A stretch of DNA of 64,000 bases from Allium sativum (Eukaryota; Streptophyta; Magnoliopsida; Asparagales; Amaryllidaceae). The DNA is taken from positions 616,975,303 through 617,039,302 of the forward strand of contig CM060910.1 in NCBI GenBank assembly GCA_030737875.1. Reading direction: 5' to 3'. Below are positions 38,056 through 49,800 of this stretch, one piece after another. The notes under the pieces were generated by a model that ran no database searches, was not told where the DNA came from, and saw only the letters and a program-made list of their open reading frames with translations. The stretch's first letter is position 1, and every line of letters starts with the position of its first letter. A program made the position numbers and the translations under genes.

Positions 38056-41000
38056 TGGCCTGAATAGAACGCGCCGCACCACGGTAGTTCATGAATTTCG
38101 ACCATTGAATTCGAATGGATATTGCGGGAGATCCGACCGTCCGATTCTCCTAAAACCAGAATCATTGGGTTCGTATTGAAATGAGCTTTCTAACGAATAT
38201 TAGAGATTTGAAATCTAACGGTTGAATTTGGAATTATGTCCAAATTAAATTTGGAAAAGGTCGCTGTAAGTGCTGTTCGATGGCCGTTGATGGAAATCGA
38301 CAGGTTGGGCCTTGATAAAAGTATTAAAAATATTAATAATTAGTGTAAAATCATAAGAAATGATTTGTGAAGAATTGGGATGAAAAACTCCATATTTAAA
38401 ATGATAAAAGTAGATTTTTATCGAAATGAACTAGTTTTGAACTAGAATAATAATTTATTTATTTTTAAAATAAATAAATTGGATTTGAAATGGTTTTGAA
38501 AATAACTAGGATTTCCAATAATTGAATTGGAATGGATTTGAATCGAAATCATCTTCGGAATAGTTCGATGTTGGTTTTCGTGATTATACAGATGTTGTTA
38601 TGGAAATTTGAAAGATATATTTATATCGTTATTTCCAATACGATATTTGTTGGTCGTAGAATTTGATATTGAATATAAGCCGATATATTTTCTATTCAGA
38701 GCCTTGTATTTAATATCAAATGTGATTTGGGTTTGTCGTGAATGGTGTCTTCATTAACACTATTCTTAAACCTAGTTGAGAAAAAGATTAAATCTTTTTA
38801 TTTATATTTAATGAAGTGTACCAATTAAATGACATTTAATTGGAATTGAATTTGAATTGATTTTTGGGCTTATCGTGGGCGGTGTTTTATATAACACTTG
38901 TTCTTTAACTCGATAATTAATGGAATGTGATTTTGGGTTGTCATGAACGGTATCTTCAATAATACTGTTCTTAGACCCAACTGAGTTAAGAAAATCAGAA
39001 AATAACCGGATATTAGTTAAGTTGAATGGTTTCTTGGGTATTGATCTAATGTTGGTTTCGGCCTTCGGGGTTAATACTTAGGGAATTGCTCACTTGCTAT
39101 TTTACGGTTAAAAGCTGATAGAATTTGATGTGATTTTGGGGTTTATCGTGAACCGTGTTTTAAATGACATCGTTTCTTTAACCCAGTTAAAGATTAAAAC
39201 TAAGTGGAGTTTTAATGAATCTTTAATTAGATTAAAATGATCGAGAATGGAGTATCACCAGTGTTGCTCCAAGCGATAGTTAAATCTTTAATTAGATTTG
39301 AACGTGAAATGGTAATTGAATTTAACGATAACACCGTGGTGTTAGATATGAAGTACTACCAGTTTTACTTCATGGGATGAATAGGTTGAGATTGGGAAAT
39401 TGAAACAAATGATTACTTCGGTAAGGTTCGTTAACCCCGGCTAGTTTGGATAAACCATAATTTGGTTTGAATTGATATTCAAAAGAAGATTAAAGAATAA
39501 ATTTAAAAGGATTTATCTTTGATAAAATTAATGGGAACCTTTCCATAAGAATGTGAAATTTAGAAACTAACTGTAGGTTAGCTAAGAAGAATGGTTTCCT
39601 GGATATTGATCTGATGTTGGTTTCGGCCTTCGGGGTTAATATTTGGGGAATTATTCTCTTGCTAATTTACGGTTAGTGACTGATGAATTGGAATGAGGCG
39701 TATGTTGTGTTTGTGTAACACTTGTTTATTATATACGCGAGTTATTCAGTAAGACCGGGTTTATTTCATTCTAAATAACGGATTCGACGATTAGTCGAAG
39801 ATGAAGACGACGGTTGAAGACCGGAGGTCTTCACGTCGTTTGGATAACTACTGATGATCTTGATTGGGCTGTACACCCAAGAGAAGGGAATCAGTTGTCC
39901 AGACGTACTTGGAGATCGATGGATATGCGAGGTACAAGGTGCCTCCGGTTTCGTTCAGACCCAGAACGGACTTGTAAATGGATTGTGTGTCTGACATTGG
40001 ATTTTATTCTGTGTGATTGATTTCTATTAAATATATATCTGTTTGGCGGCGGAGAATTTATTCTCTTGCTTAACGCACTTTTATGAGACGTACGAGCTCA
40101 GAGGTTATATATTGATGGATATCAAACGCATGGAGTGAATTGCCTGTGTGGCATGCCTAAGTGGAAATATGATCAAGGCTTCTGTTGAAAAGCAAAGTCT
40201 TGTGGTTGACGATCAAAGCACGACATGTGTTGCATAGCTTTGTGTAGCATTGATTCGCGAGCCTCACACCCCGGTTGTGAACCAAAAACGGGAGAGGAAC
40301 TCAGGGAGGACATGCGTTTCTTTCTAGCTAGATGTGGCGTCAGTGGTTTTACACACCCTGACGAGTTTGACTTATGTGGTTGTTGCTTTTGCGAGGTGAC
40401 TCGGATATATTGGTGACTATGTGGAGCTGATGGAGTCATTCATTGGCTCGTTTACGCCCCAAAGGGCGGGGAAACGCAGTGTTCAGGCATCATAATCCAC
40501 ATCGGTGGACCGGCCCTGACGCTCCAAGGGTCGATGCGTTTTGTCCCTGAGACATGGGCTAGATTGTCTCGAATTCGGTAAGGACGATCCCTTGCCTTGG
40601 TTCACAGATGGAAATCCGACTTCCAATACGTAACTTTGTGGTTTTGATTGTAGAGCCTAGTATGGCGACATAGTGGGATGGGGCACTTATGTCGTCTATG
40701 ATTGATACTTATGATTGAAATTGTTATGACACTATACACCTATAGTAATAAAAGATGAAATTTAGTGTATCAAGCATTCTTGGCTATTATAAGGTAAAAC
40801 CCTATCCTCCGGCTTGTGTTGCATTGTGTGATCGGTCCTGGGTCTTACAATGGCTTCATTGTTCTTTATTTAGAATTGCGCTGCTGTTTTACGCACCGGT
40901 ATTCTTGGGAGGAAACCGGTTCCAAGTTATACGGCGTGGTCCCTTAATTTACCTAACTTTAAAATAAAGATTAATAATTGTTTTATTTCTCACACCAGTC

Positions 41001-41370
41001 TCATGACTGGCCTGGAGTTTATTGTTTTAACCTAAACTTGGGTGCCCTTATTTTCCGCACGGGCAGCTAGTAGTTTTGGTTTTGCAGATTTATATTCACA
41101 AGATCCTGGTTTACAGCTGGAATGATATCCGAAAAGTTCTTTATCCATATATCTCTATCAGTTGTATATTGTATTACTTTTGCGCTGAAGTAATTTATTT
41201 TAATCTCTGATATTTATCGAATGTATTTTATTTGTTTATACTCTGTATATTCTTGTATTCTGATGAAATTGTTGTAATATACAATGAAATGTTCTTCTGT
41301 TTGTGTTATGATTTGTCTTGTCCTCAACTCAATCCGTGATTTTCCGTAAGGGGGATTTCGGGTCGTAACA

Positions 41371-41375
41371 GTAAA
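41371..41375. repeat. Right TSD (GTAAA) of the concatemer
   Basis: Pairs with TTAAA at 10827-10831 with one mismatch. Confidence 0.7.
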
Positions 41376-44300
41376 TACAAGGCTCTGAATAGAAAATATA
41401 TCGGCTTATATTCAATATCAAATTCTATGACCAACAAATATCTTATTGGAAATAACGATATAAATATATCTTTCAAATTTCCATAATAATATCTATATAA
41501 TCACGAAATCCAACATCGAAATATTCCAAAGACAATTTCGATGCAAATCCACTCCAATTCAATTATTGGAAATTCTGGTTACTTTTAAAACCCTTTCAAA
41601 TCCAATTTATTTATTTCAAAAATAAATGGATTATAATTCTAGTTCAAACTAGTTCTTTTCGATAAAAAGCTATATTAATCTTTTCAAATATGGAAATTTT
41701 CATCCCAACTCTTTCCAAATCATTTCTTATGATTTTACACAAATTATTGATATTTTTAATAATTTTATTAAGGCCCGTACAGTCGATTTCCATCAACGGC
41801 CATCGAATTGCATTTACAACGACCTTTTCCAAATTTGATTTGGACATAATTCCAAATCCCACCGTTAGATTTCTAATTTCTTGTATTCGTTAGAAAGCTC
41901 TTTTCGATACGAACCCAACGGTTCCAGTTTTAGGAGAATCCGACAGTCGGATCTCCCGTAATGTCCATTCGAAGTCAATGGTCGAAATTCGTGAATACCA
42001 CAGCGCGACGTGTTCTATTCAGGCCATTATATTATATATATAATATATAATATATACTTCGTTGATTTCCTTTTCAAACATATTTTATAAATCATTTTAA
42101 ATTTGTTTTCAAAACGATTTCAACTTCATATTCAATTTCTAATCAAAATTGAATATCCCATATCATCGATATATAAATGATAATATTTTCAAACATTATA
42201 TTTCAAAATCATTTCCTTTTTGATATTCATTTTAAAATGAATAAAATATAAATATCGTTCACGTCAAAATGGCGTTAATCTAATCAACACGGCTATATAT
42301 ATATTTAAATATATTCACGTCCATCCCAAATCGGACATCAAAATCAAATTTTTATTCTTTTCTGAATATCATTTGAAAATATTCGTTATTTTATAATATT
42401 CATCCCTTCTAAACTGGAATAAGACATAGTCAACTACCATATAATTTGATTATATGGATTTCACACAACAATTGTGTATAACAACAATGAAAACAGCAAT
42501 CCATCATCCAAAGTGCATTCTACACTGCATAAGCATCAAATATAAATATTTAACGCTTATAACAGCTTGTCAATCAATCGATCGACATACAGCTAATTGT
42601 TGGGATTAGTGTATGTCCAATATCATCCCAACACCCATTTGGGTTTCAAGCAATCAAACAAAGGTTTTATTTGTGCAGTTGGGCGATGTGTAAAATTTAT
42701 CATCCCAATCCATATCAGTCAAATGGGTGTACATAAACAAATCATTTGATTTGTAAATGAATGTTTATTTTATTCACATACATGTTAAAAATTATATTTT
42801 TAACGATAAAAAATTTATTTGGTTCAATTACACAATAAAAATGATATTTTTATTGTTCTAACATTTTTTAGAAAATTTTGACGGCATAACGGCACGATAC
42901 TAGAAACGGGATAAGGTCCAGCCTTATCCCCAGTCTAATAATGGCCCATGCCATACACATGCAACAATTCAAATCAATTCATTTCACCAAACAACCAAAT
43001 CCAACCAAACAATCTAATCAACTAAACCAAACAATCAAACAAGTCGTCCATGGTCTTTGGACGACGGGGAAACAGTTCATATATGTAGTTGTAAATAAAT
43101 AACTGTATAAATAAATTCAGTGAGAGAGTTCTCACCTTTGGGATCCACTCCTCCAGTTTTGTTTCTGGACGGTTCCATTTCCAGTGTGTAGCGTTCTTCT
43201 TCATGATTTCCACGTAATCCATTTCACGCAATTTATGTTAAAAATTCTATTTTTAACAACGCTATATATTTTAAAATCACATTCTTATATCGCTACTTCA
43301 TATATAAAAATCGTATTTTTATATCGCTATACATATAATAAAAATCGCAGTTTTATTATATCGGTACATGAATAAAAATCATACTTTTATAGTGTTAAAA
43401 ATCATATCTTTTCTCATTTGTAAAAAATCATACTTTTCCTATATAAAGATTCAAACTTTTCTAATATAAAAATTCAACCTTTCTTCCTTATAAAAATTCA
43501 ACCTTTCTTCCTTATAAAAATTCAACCTTTCTTTTGCTATAATATATATAAAAAAAATCAATTTTTTTATCATGCTTTCTATAAAATAAAAATCAAATCT
43601 TTTTATATTTCAAAATCTAATCTTTATGTGATTAAAAATCATAACATTATAATGTTATCCCTATAATAAAATTAACATTTTTATATATAAAAATCATATT
43701 TTCTATAATGCCACTTCACATACAAAAATCCAATTTTTTACGTGACTAGTTCATATATGAAGATCTCATCTTTATCATGCCACTCGTATAATAAAAATCT
43801 CTTCTTTATCATACTGAAAAAAACAATCTAATCTTTATATTATTTTCTATGAAAATTTAATTACTTTCAACTTGTTAAATTAACTAAACTAATCGCTTCA
43901 GAAAATAAATAAATAAAACTCACAGTGTTTGTCTGAGGTGGGGGTGCGGTTTTTTTTACAAGTCAGAGGAGGGTAAGGAGAGATAATTGAAGAAGGGAGC
44001 TGTGGGTCATCGGAGGGGGGGGGTCCGAGGGGGTGCTGGAGCTATGTGGGCAGAGCCTCGCAGCGTGGAGGGCCCTCTAGCGGCACGCCAGGGCCTGAGG
44101 CGGTGGACCGTGGGCCAGGTGTGGCGGTAGGGGGCTTCTCTGGTTGGGAGGGGTCTGAAGTGAAGAGGGAAGAGAGAAGAGGGAAGGGGATGTGGTGGAT
44201 CAACGGAGGGGAGGTCAAGGGTGCGGCAGAGGCGCGGCGGTCACCTACGGAGGCTTCGACGGCGAAAGTGGAAGGGGCACGATGCAGGGCATCGGGGTTT

Positions 44301-45251
44301 TCAATTTTTTTTCTTCCTTTCTAATTTGGTCAACGAGATAATGGAGGGGCATATGTATATAATTTAATTAATTTATTCTTTTATTTTTCTCCAAAAATCA
44401 ACTTTTTAATTCGTAACCCAAATCGGACCCAATGACTGTCACTCCCAGCTAATTACCCATATTCCGAACACAATGGGATATGTTTCAAAAGCCAATTCGA
44501 TTATTTAGATCAGTTTTCATCAAAATTAAAGTACAAGTCAATATATATTGAATTTAAACGTACATTTTAATTTACCGAGGCCACATACTAACTCTAAAAA
44601 TTCCTGAAAAATTATTTCTAGCTTTGTATTGACGATACATTCCTAACAAAACTAATTTCATCAAATTTGAAGACAGTTTGAAAAATGGCCATTTTCTGGT
44701 CGATCCAAATTGACTAAAACTGTCAAAACACGTTTTCTTTCGCCATGCTCACATATTGCTTTCAAAAATTACGAATTTTGGAATCTAGAAATTACTTGAC
44801 ATCACGGATCCAACTAAAGTGGTTTCGTCGAAAATGAAGGTCATTTACAAAATTTCCATTTTTAAGGGCCAGGATTCCATAGTGACTATTCTGAAATTTC
44901 AACTGGGCATAACTTTTTATCCCCGTTATGAAATTTCAATTTTTTGTATTCGTTGGAAAGATACTTTCAAATAGATTCTAATATTTTTGGTTTTGCTAAA
45001 ATCCGGTTTATGTTGAATCTTGTACATTCATTTGAAATTTGAAATCGAATTTTCAAACTACTGCGCTATTTTCAATTCCTTTTATAATTAAAATAAATAT
45101 TTATATTCTAACGACGATTTATATAAATATATACATTCTAATTCTATTCAAAATAAATTTCTCGTCGTTATTATTTAAAATAATTCATTTTAAATATTCA
45201 AAATTGCCAAAAAAAAAAAATTAAATTGGTTCGGATTTCCGAGTTATTACA
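41376..45251 (-). mobile_element. Giant LTR (minus element, 3' LTR), right part
   Basis: Continues the LTR interrupted at 10831. In minus-strand order it contains the LTR start (GTTATTACA on the plus strand, ending at 45251), a GC-rich leader (about 43930-44330), a diverged set of ATAAAAATC-type repeats (about 43250-43850) and a TA tract (about 42026-42055). It is distinctly diverged from LTRs A-D, which fits an older insertion. Confidence 0.85.
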
Positions 45252-46299
45252 ATCTCCCCCACTTAAAACTTTTCATCCCCGAAAAAGAACAAAGCTGAAA
45301 GTTGTTTAACTAATCAACTCAACTTTCATTATTTTCATTATGGCTTAAGTTCTTCAACTTTTTAGTTTCTTAGGACTTTTCAAACTTTTCAAAAATTTGT
45401 CTAACACCCTAAATTTTCAAAAAAAATCACCATAACCTCCCCTGCACGGGAGCACCGGGAAAACCCCGAAATTGCCATATAGGCCTTTCCAATCCAAAAA
45501 GAAAAAGAAATAGCCAAGTGGCTAGCCAATCGACTCATAAAATCATCAAAAATCCCAAGAAATATAATAAACATGTACATAATAGTTGGGCAAACAATTT
45601 TATTATTCTGCTCTAGCCTCTTTGCAATGACCTGTTCAATAGATACACATGTGTATGCATGCAATTTCAAACAATTTTCAGTTCAGTTCAATATTTGATA
45701 CAATTTGGCTAAATGGTTCAAATTCTAATCAACCAATAATCAAACAACACAATCAGCAATCAATTTGTTGATTATCTTTTCAAATTCATAAATTTGGTAC
45801 ATAGTCCAAAAATCATTTTTTTGATGCCAAGTCACAACAATATATTCTAATTATATTTTGGTTCTCACACCAGTCAATTGGAAATATATAGATATCTCAC
45901 TTTCGAAACACGAACATAGATCCTGATGATGGAGCTCCATCATCAAAATCATCCCCGGGCGACTAGAGTGTGATTCTATATCTACCCAACATATTAAAAC
46001 TTCGAATACCCGTGGATCAGACGTATATGAAAAATCTTTATATATTGGATTGCCCAAATTAAATACAAATAAATATTCAAATACGTTGAATAAGATTTAA
46101 ATTTTAAAAAATAATAATTTGTTTTTCATCTTTGTTTTTAAAAATACACTCTTCACACTTGTTCTAGGATACTACTGATCCTATCTCTAACGAGTCATTC
46201 CTATTGGATATTGCTAATCCAATCTCTGATGAATTCTTTCGTTTGGTTCTAATGTGTCTTCTTCTCCGAGCTTTGTAAACCAAAGCTCTGATACCACAA
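45252..46299 (-). mobile_element. Interior of the minus giant-LTR element (1.05 kb)
   Basis: Reading the minus strand: primer site at 46296-46285, about 1 kb of AT-rich sequence homologous to interiors 1-3, and a polypurine tract (reverse complement of ATCTCCCCCACTT, 45252-45264). No gag or pol motifs. Because this element stands outside the concatemer, it shows independently that the small non-coding interior is the family's normal state. Confidence 0.85.
46285..46296 (-). other. Primer binding site of the minus element
   Basis: GCTCTGATACCA on the plus strand, i.e. TGGTATCAGAGC on the minus strand, 3 bp from the LTR edge at 46300. Confidence 0.9.
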
Positions 46300-49200
46300 T
46301 GAGATGACCCGAAATTCCCCTAATGGGAAGCCCGAATTGTACAGAGAACAAGCCACATCAGAACACAAACAGAAGAACATTTCATTGCTTATTACAACAA
46401 TTCCATCAGAATACAAGAATATACAGAGTGAATAAATAAAATACATTCGATAAATATCAGAGATTACAATACATTACATAGCAGCAGAAATTAATACAAA
46501 ACACAACTGAAGGAGATATACAGATACAAAGCTTTCTGAATATCATTCCAACTGTAAACCAGGATCCTGTGAATATAAATTTGCAAAACCAAAACTACTA
46601 GCTGCCCATGTCGAAATTAGGGGCACCCAGAGTTTAGGTTAAAACAATAAACTCCAGGCCAGTCATGTGACTGGTGTGAGAACTAAAATAGTTATTTAAA
46701 GCTTTACTTTAAATCAGATATATCAAGGGACCACGCCGTATAACACGGAACGGGTTTCCTCCCAAGAATACCATGCATATAACAAAACAGCATAATGCTT
46801 TATTGGAAAAATGAAGCTATTATAAGACCCAGGTCTCATCACACAATGCAACACAAGCAGGAGGATAGGGTTTTCCCTTATAATAGCCAAACATGCTTGG
46901 TACGTTAAAAACAAATCATTTGATACTATTATAAGTGCATAGTGTATAAAACAACTTCAAATATAAATGTATCAATCCTAGACGGCATGGGTACTATATA
47001 TCAAGTCGCCATACTAGGCTTTACAATCAAAACCGCAAAATGTCGTACTGGAAGTTGGATTTCCATCTGTGAACCAAGGCAAGGGATCATCCTTACCGCT
47101 TTGAGACAATCTAGCCCATGTCTCAGGATCAGAACGCATCGACCCTTGGGCGACAGGGCCGGTCCACCGATGTGGATTAAAATGCCTGAACACTGCGTTT
47201 CCCTGCCCTTCGGGGCGTAAATGAGCCAAATGACTCCATCGGCTCCACATAGTCACCGATATATCCGAGGCGCCTCGCAATCCAACAACCACACAGGTGA
47301 AAATAATATAAATGTCAGGGCTGGTAGGTCACTAACACCACCTAGCTAGAAGGAAACGCATGCCCCCCCCCCCCCCCCGAGGTCCTCTCCCATTTCTGGT
47401 TCACACCGGGGTGTGAGGCTCGCGAATTAACGCTACACAAAGCTACGCCACAAAGGTCGTGCTTTGATCATCAACCGAAAGACTCTTCTTTTCAACAGAA
47501 GCCTTGACCACTTGCATCTCAGCATGCCACACAGGCAATTCATGCTATGTAATCGATATCAATCACACAGAATGAAATCCGATGTCAGACACACATCCAT
47601 TTACAAGTTCGTTCTGGGTCTGAACGAAACCGGAGGAAACTTATTCCTCGCATATCCATCGATCTCCAAGTACATCTGGACGATCACCAACTAATTCCCT
47701 CCTCTTGGGTGTACAGCCCAATCAGGATCATTAGTAATTATCCAAATGATGTGAAGACCTCCGGTCTTCGACACGGTTTTCATCCTCGACACATCGTCGA
47801 TTCAATTATTTAGAATGGGATTAACCCGGCCTTTCCAAATAACTCGCGTATATAATAAACAAGTGTTACACGAACACAACATACGCCTCATTCCAATTAG
47901 AATATTCTTTTATTCAAATACTCTTACACTTTGGGAAAGGTTCCCATTAATTTTATCAAAGATAAATTCTTTAAATTTATTCTTTAATCTTCTTTTGAAT
48001 ATCAATTCAAACCAAATTATGGTTTATCCAAACTAGTCGAGATTAGCGAACCTTACCGAAGTAATCACTTGTTAAATTTCCCAACCCCAACCTATTCATC
48101 CCATGAAGTAAAACTAGTCATACTTCATATCTAACACCACGGTGTTATCGGTAAATTCAATTACCATTTCACGTTCAAATTTAGTTAAAGATTTAACTAT
48201 CGCCTGGAGCAAAACTGGTTATACTCCATTCTCGATCATTTCAATCTAATTAAAGATTCATTAAAACTCTACTTGGTTTTAATCTTCCCAAAAATCACTA
48301 TTAATGATTATTTAACTTGGGAAATCATATCCTGTCTTTAACTGGGTTAAAGAACCAATGTCATTTAAAACACGGTTCACTATAAACCCAAAATCACATT
48401 CCAGTCCATCTGCCTTTAGTCGTAAATTAGCAAGTGAACAATTCCCTAAGTAATAACCCCAAAGGCTGAAACCAACATCAGATCAATACCCAGGAAACCA
48501 TTCAACTTAACTAATATTCAGTTAGTTTCTGATTTTCTTAACTCTGTTTGGTCTAAACATAGTATTATAAAGATACCGTTCATGACAACCCAAAATCACA
48601 TTCCATTTACAATGGAATCTTCATGGAAAACATATCAATATATATAATCGATATAAACTTCCATATCCGACTAATAATATAAATGGAATAACAGCAAAGC
48701 CTTTTAAATTCCAGATATGTTAGTTGTCTTCCTCCACAGAAATTCACTTCGATTATTACTAAATCGAATTCCATTCCATTCAAATTTATTCTATTAAATT
48801 AGAAAACTTTACTTTGTAAAATCTCCTTTAAATCTTAACAAAAGATTTATAAATTCCAAATCACATGTAACTGTAAATCGGGTTAAAGAACGAATGTCGT
48901 TAAAACACAGTTCACGATAAACCCAATTCACATTCCATTAATTATCGGGTTAAAGAACAAGTGTTATTTAAAACACCGTTCATGATGAACCTAAAAATCA
49001 ATTCAAATTCAATTCCAATTAAATACCATTTAATTGGTATACTTCATTCAATCTAAGTAAAAAGATTTAATCTTTTTCTTAACTGGGTTTAAGAACAGTG
49101 TTAATGAAGACACATTCACGACAAACCAAAATCCCATTTGATATTAAATACAAGGCTTTGAATAGAAAATATATCGGCTTATATTCAATATCAAATTTTA

Positions 49201-49770
49201 CGACCAACAAATATCGTATTGGAAATAACAATACAAATATATCTTTCAAATTTCCATAACAATATCTGTATAATCACGAAATCCAACATCGAAATATTCC
49301 AAAGACAATTTCAATTCAAATCCATTCCAATTCACTTATTGGAGATTCTGGTTATTTTTAAAACCCTTTCAAATCCAATTTATTTATTTCAAAAATAAAT
49401 GGATTATAATTCTAGTCCAAAACTAGTTCATTTCGATAAAAATTTATTTTTATCTTTTCAAATATGGAATTTTTCATCCCAACTCTTTCCAAACCGTTTC
49501 TTATGATTTTACACTAATTATTGATATTTTTAATAATTTTATCAAGGCCCGTGCTGTCGATTTCCATCAATGGCCATCGAACTGCACTTACAGCGAGCTT
49601 TTCCAAATTTGATTTGGACATAATTCCAAATCCAACCATTAGATTTCTAATTTCTTGTATTCTTAGAAAGCTCTTTTCGATACGAACCCAACGGTTCTGG
49701 TTTTAGGAGAATCCGTCGGTCGAATCTCCCGTAATGTCCATTTGAAGTCAATGGTCGAAATTCGCGAACC
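46300..49770 (-). mobile_element. Giant LTR (minus element, 5' LTR), truncated
   Basis: Begins TGAGATGACCCGAAATTCC and matches 8006-10831 and then 41376-42000 without the concatemer, which gives the empty target site (TTGATATTAAATACAAGG near 49140). It breaks off at TTCGCGAACC near 49770, losing roughly the upstream half of the LTR. It carries a 16-base poly-C run at 47363-47378. Confidence 0.85.
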
Positions 49771-49800
49771 ATCGCTGAGTCATTCACGAACTGGTTTTAG
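49771..49800. other. Patchwork junction between two truncated LTRs
   Basis: This short stretch belongs to neither LTR at this position. CTGAGTCATT (49775-49784) repeats gypsy-LTR sequence at 49856-49865, and CTGGTTTTAGG (49791-49801) repeats giant-LTR sequence at 49697-49707. This is the pattern expected of templated filler DNA at a repaired double-strand break. Confidence 0.6.

Larger units (their letters stand above)
10832..41370 (+). mobile_element. Four-LTR / three-interior retrotransposon concatemer
   Basis: The order is LTR A, interior 1, LTR B, interior 2, LTR C, interior 3, LTR D, all plus strand. Every internal boundary shows a PPT before the LTR start and a primer site after the LTR end, and no TSD separates the units. 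Only the outer edges carry a TSD-like pair. The most likely origin is one insertion followed by unequal recombination between LTRs. Without the solo LTR at 17266-20385 each interior is about 1.0-1.06 kb and non-coding, so the family is non-autonomous, with unusually long LTRs relative to its interior. Confidence 0.85.
35066..41370 (+). mobile_element. Giant LTR copy D (6.31 kb)
   Basis: Collinear with A and B and ends GGGTCGTAACA. Its first two bases read TA instead of TG, and with the damaged polypurine tract this marks decay at the 5' edge. TATA-like element 35761-35772; donor-like site weakened to GTCAAT (36270); minisatellite 36795-36960; TA tract 37987-38055. After it comes GTAAA, then the interrupted minus-strand LTR resumes. 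Confidence 0.9.
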
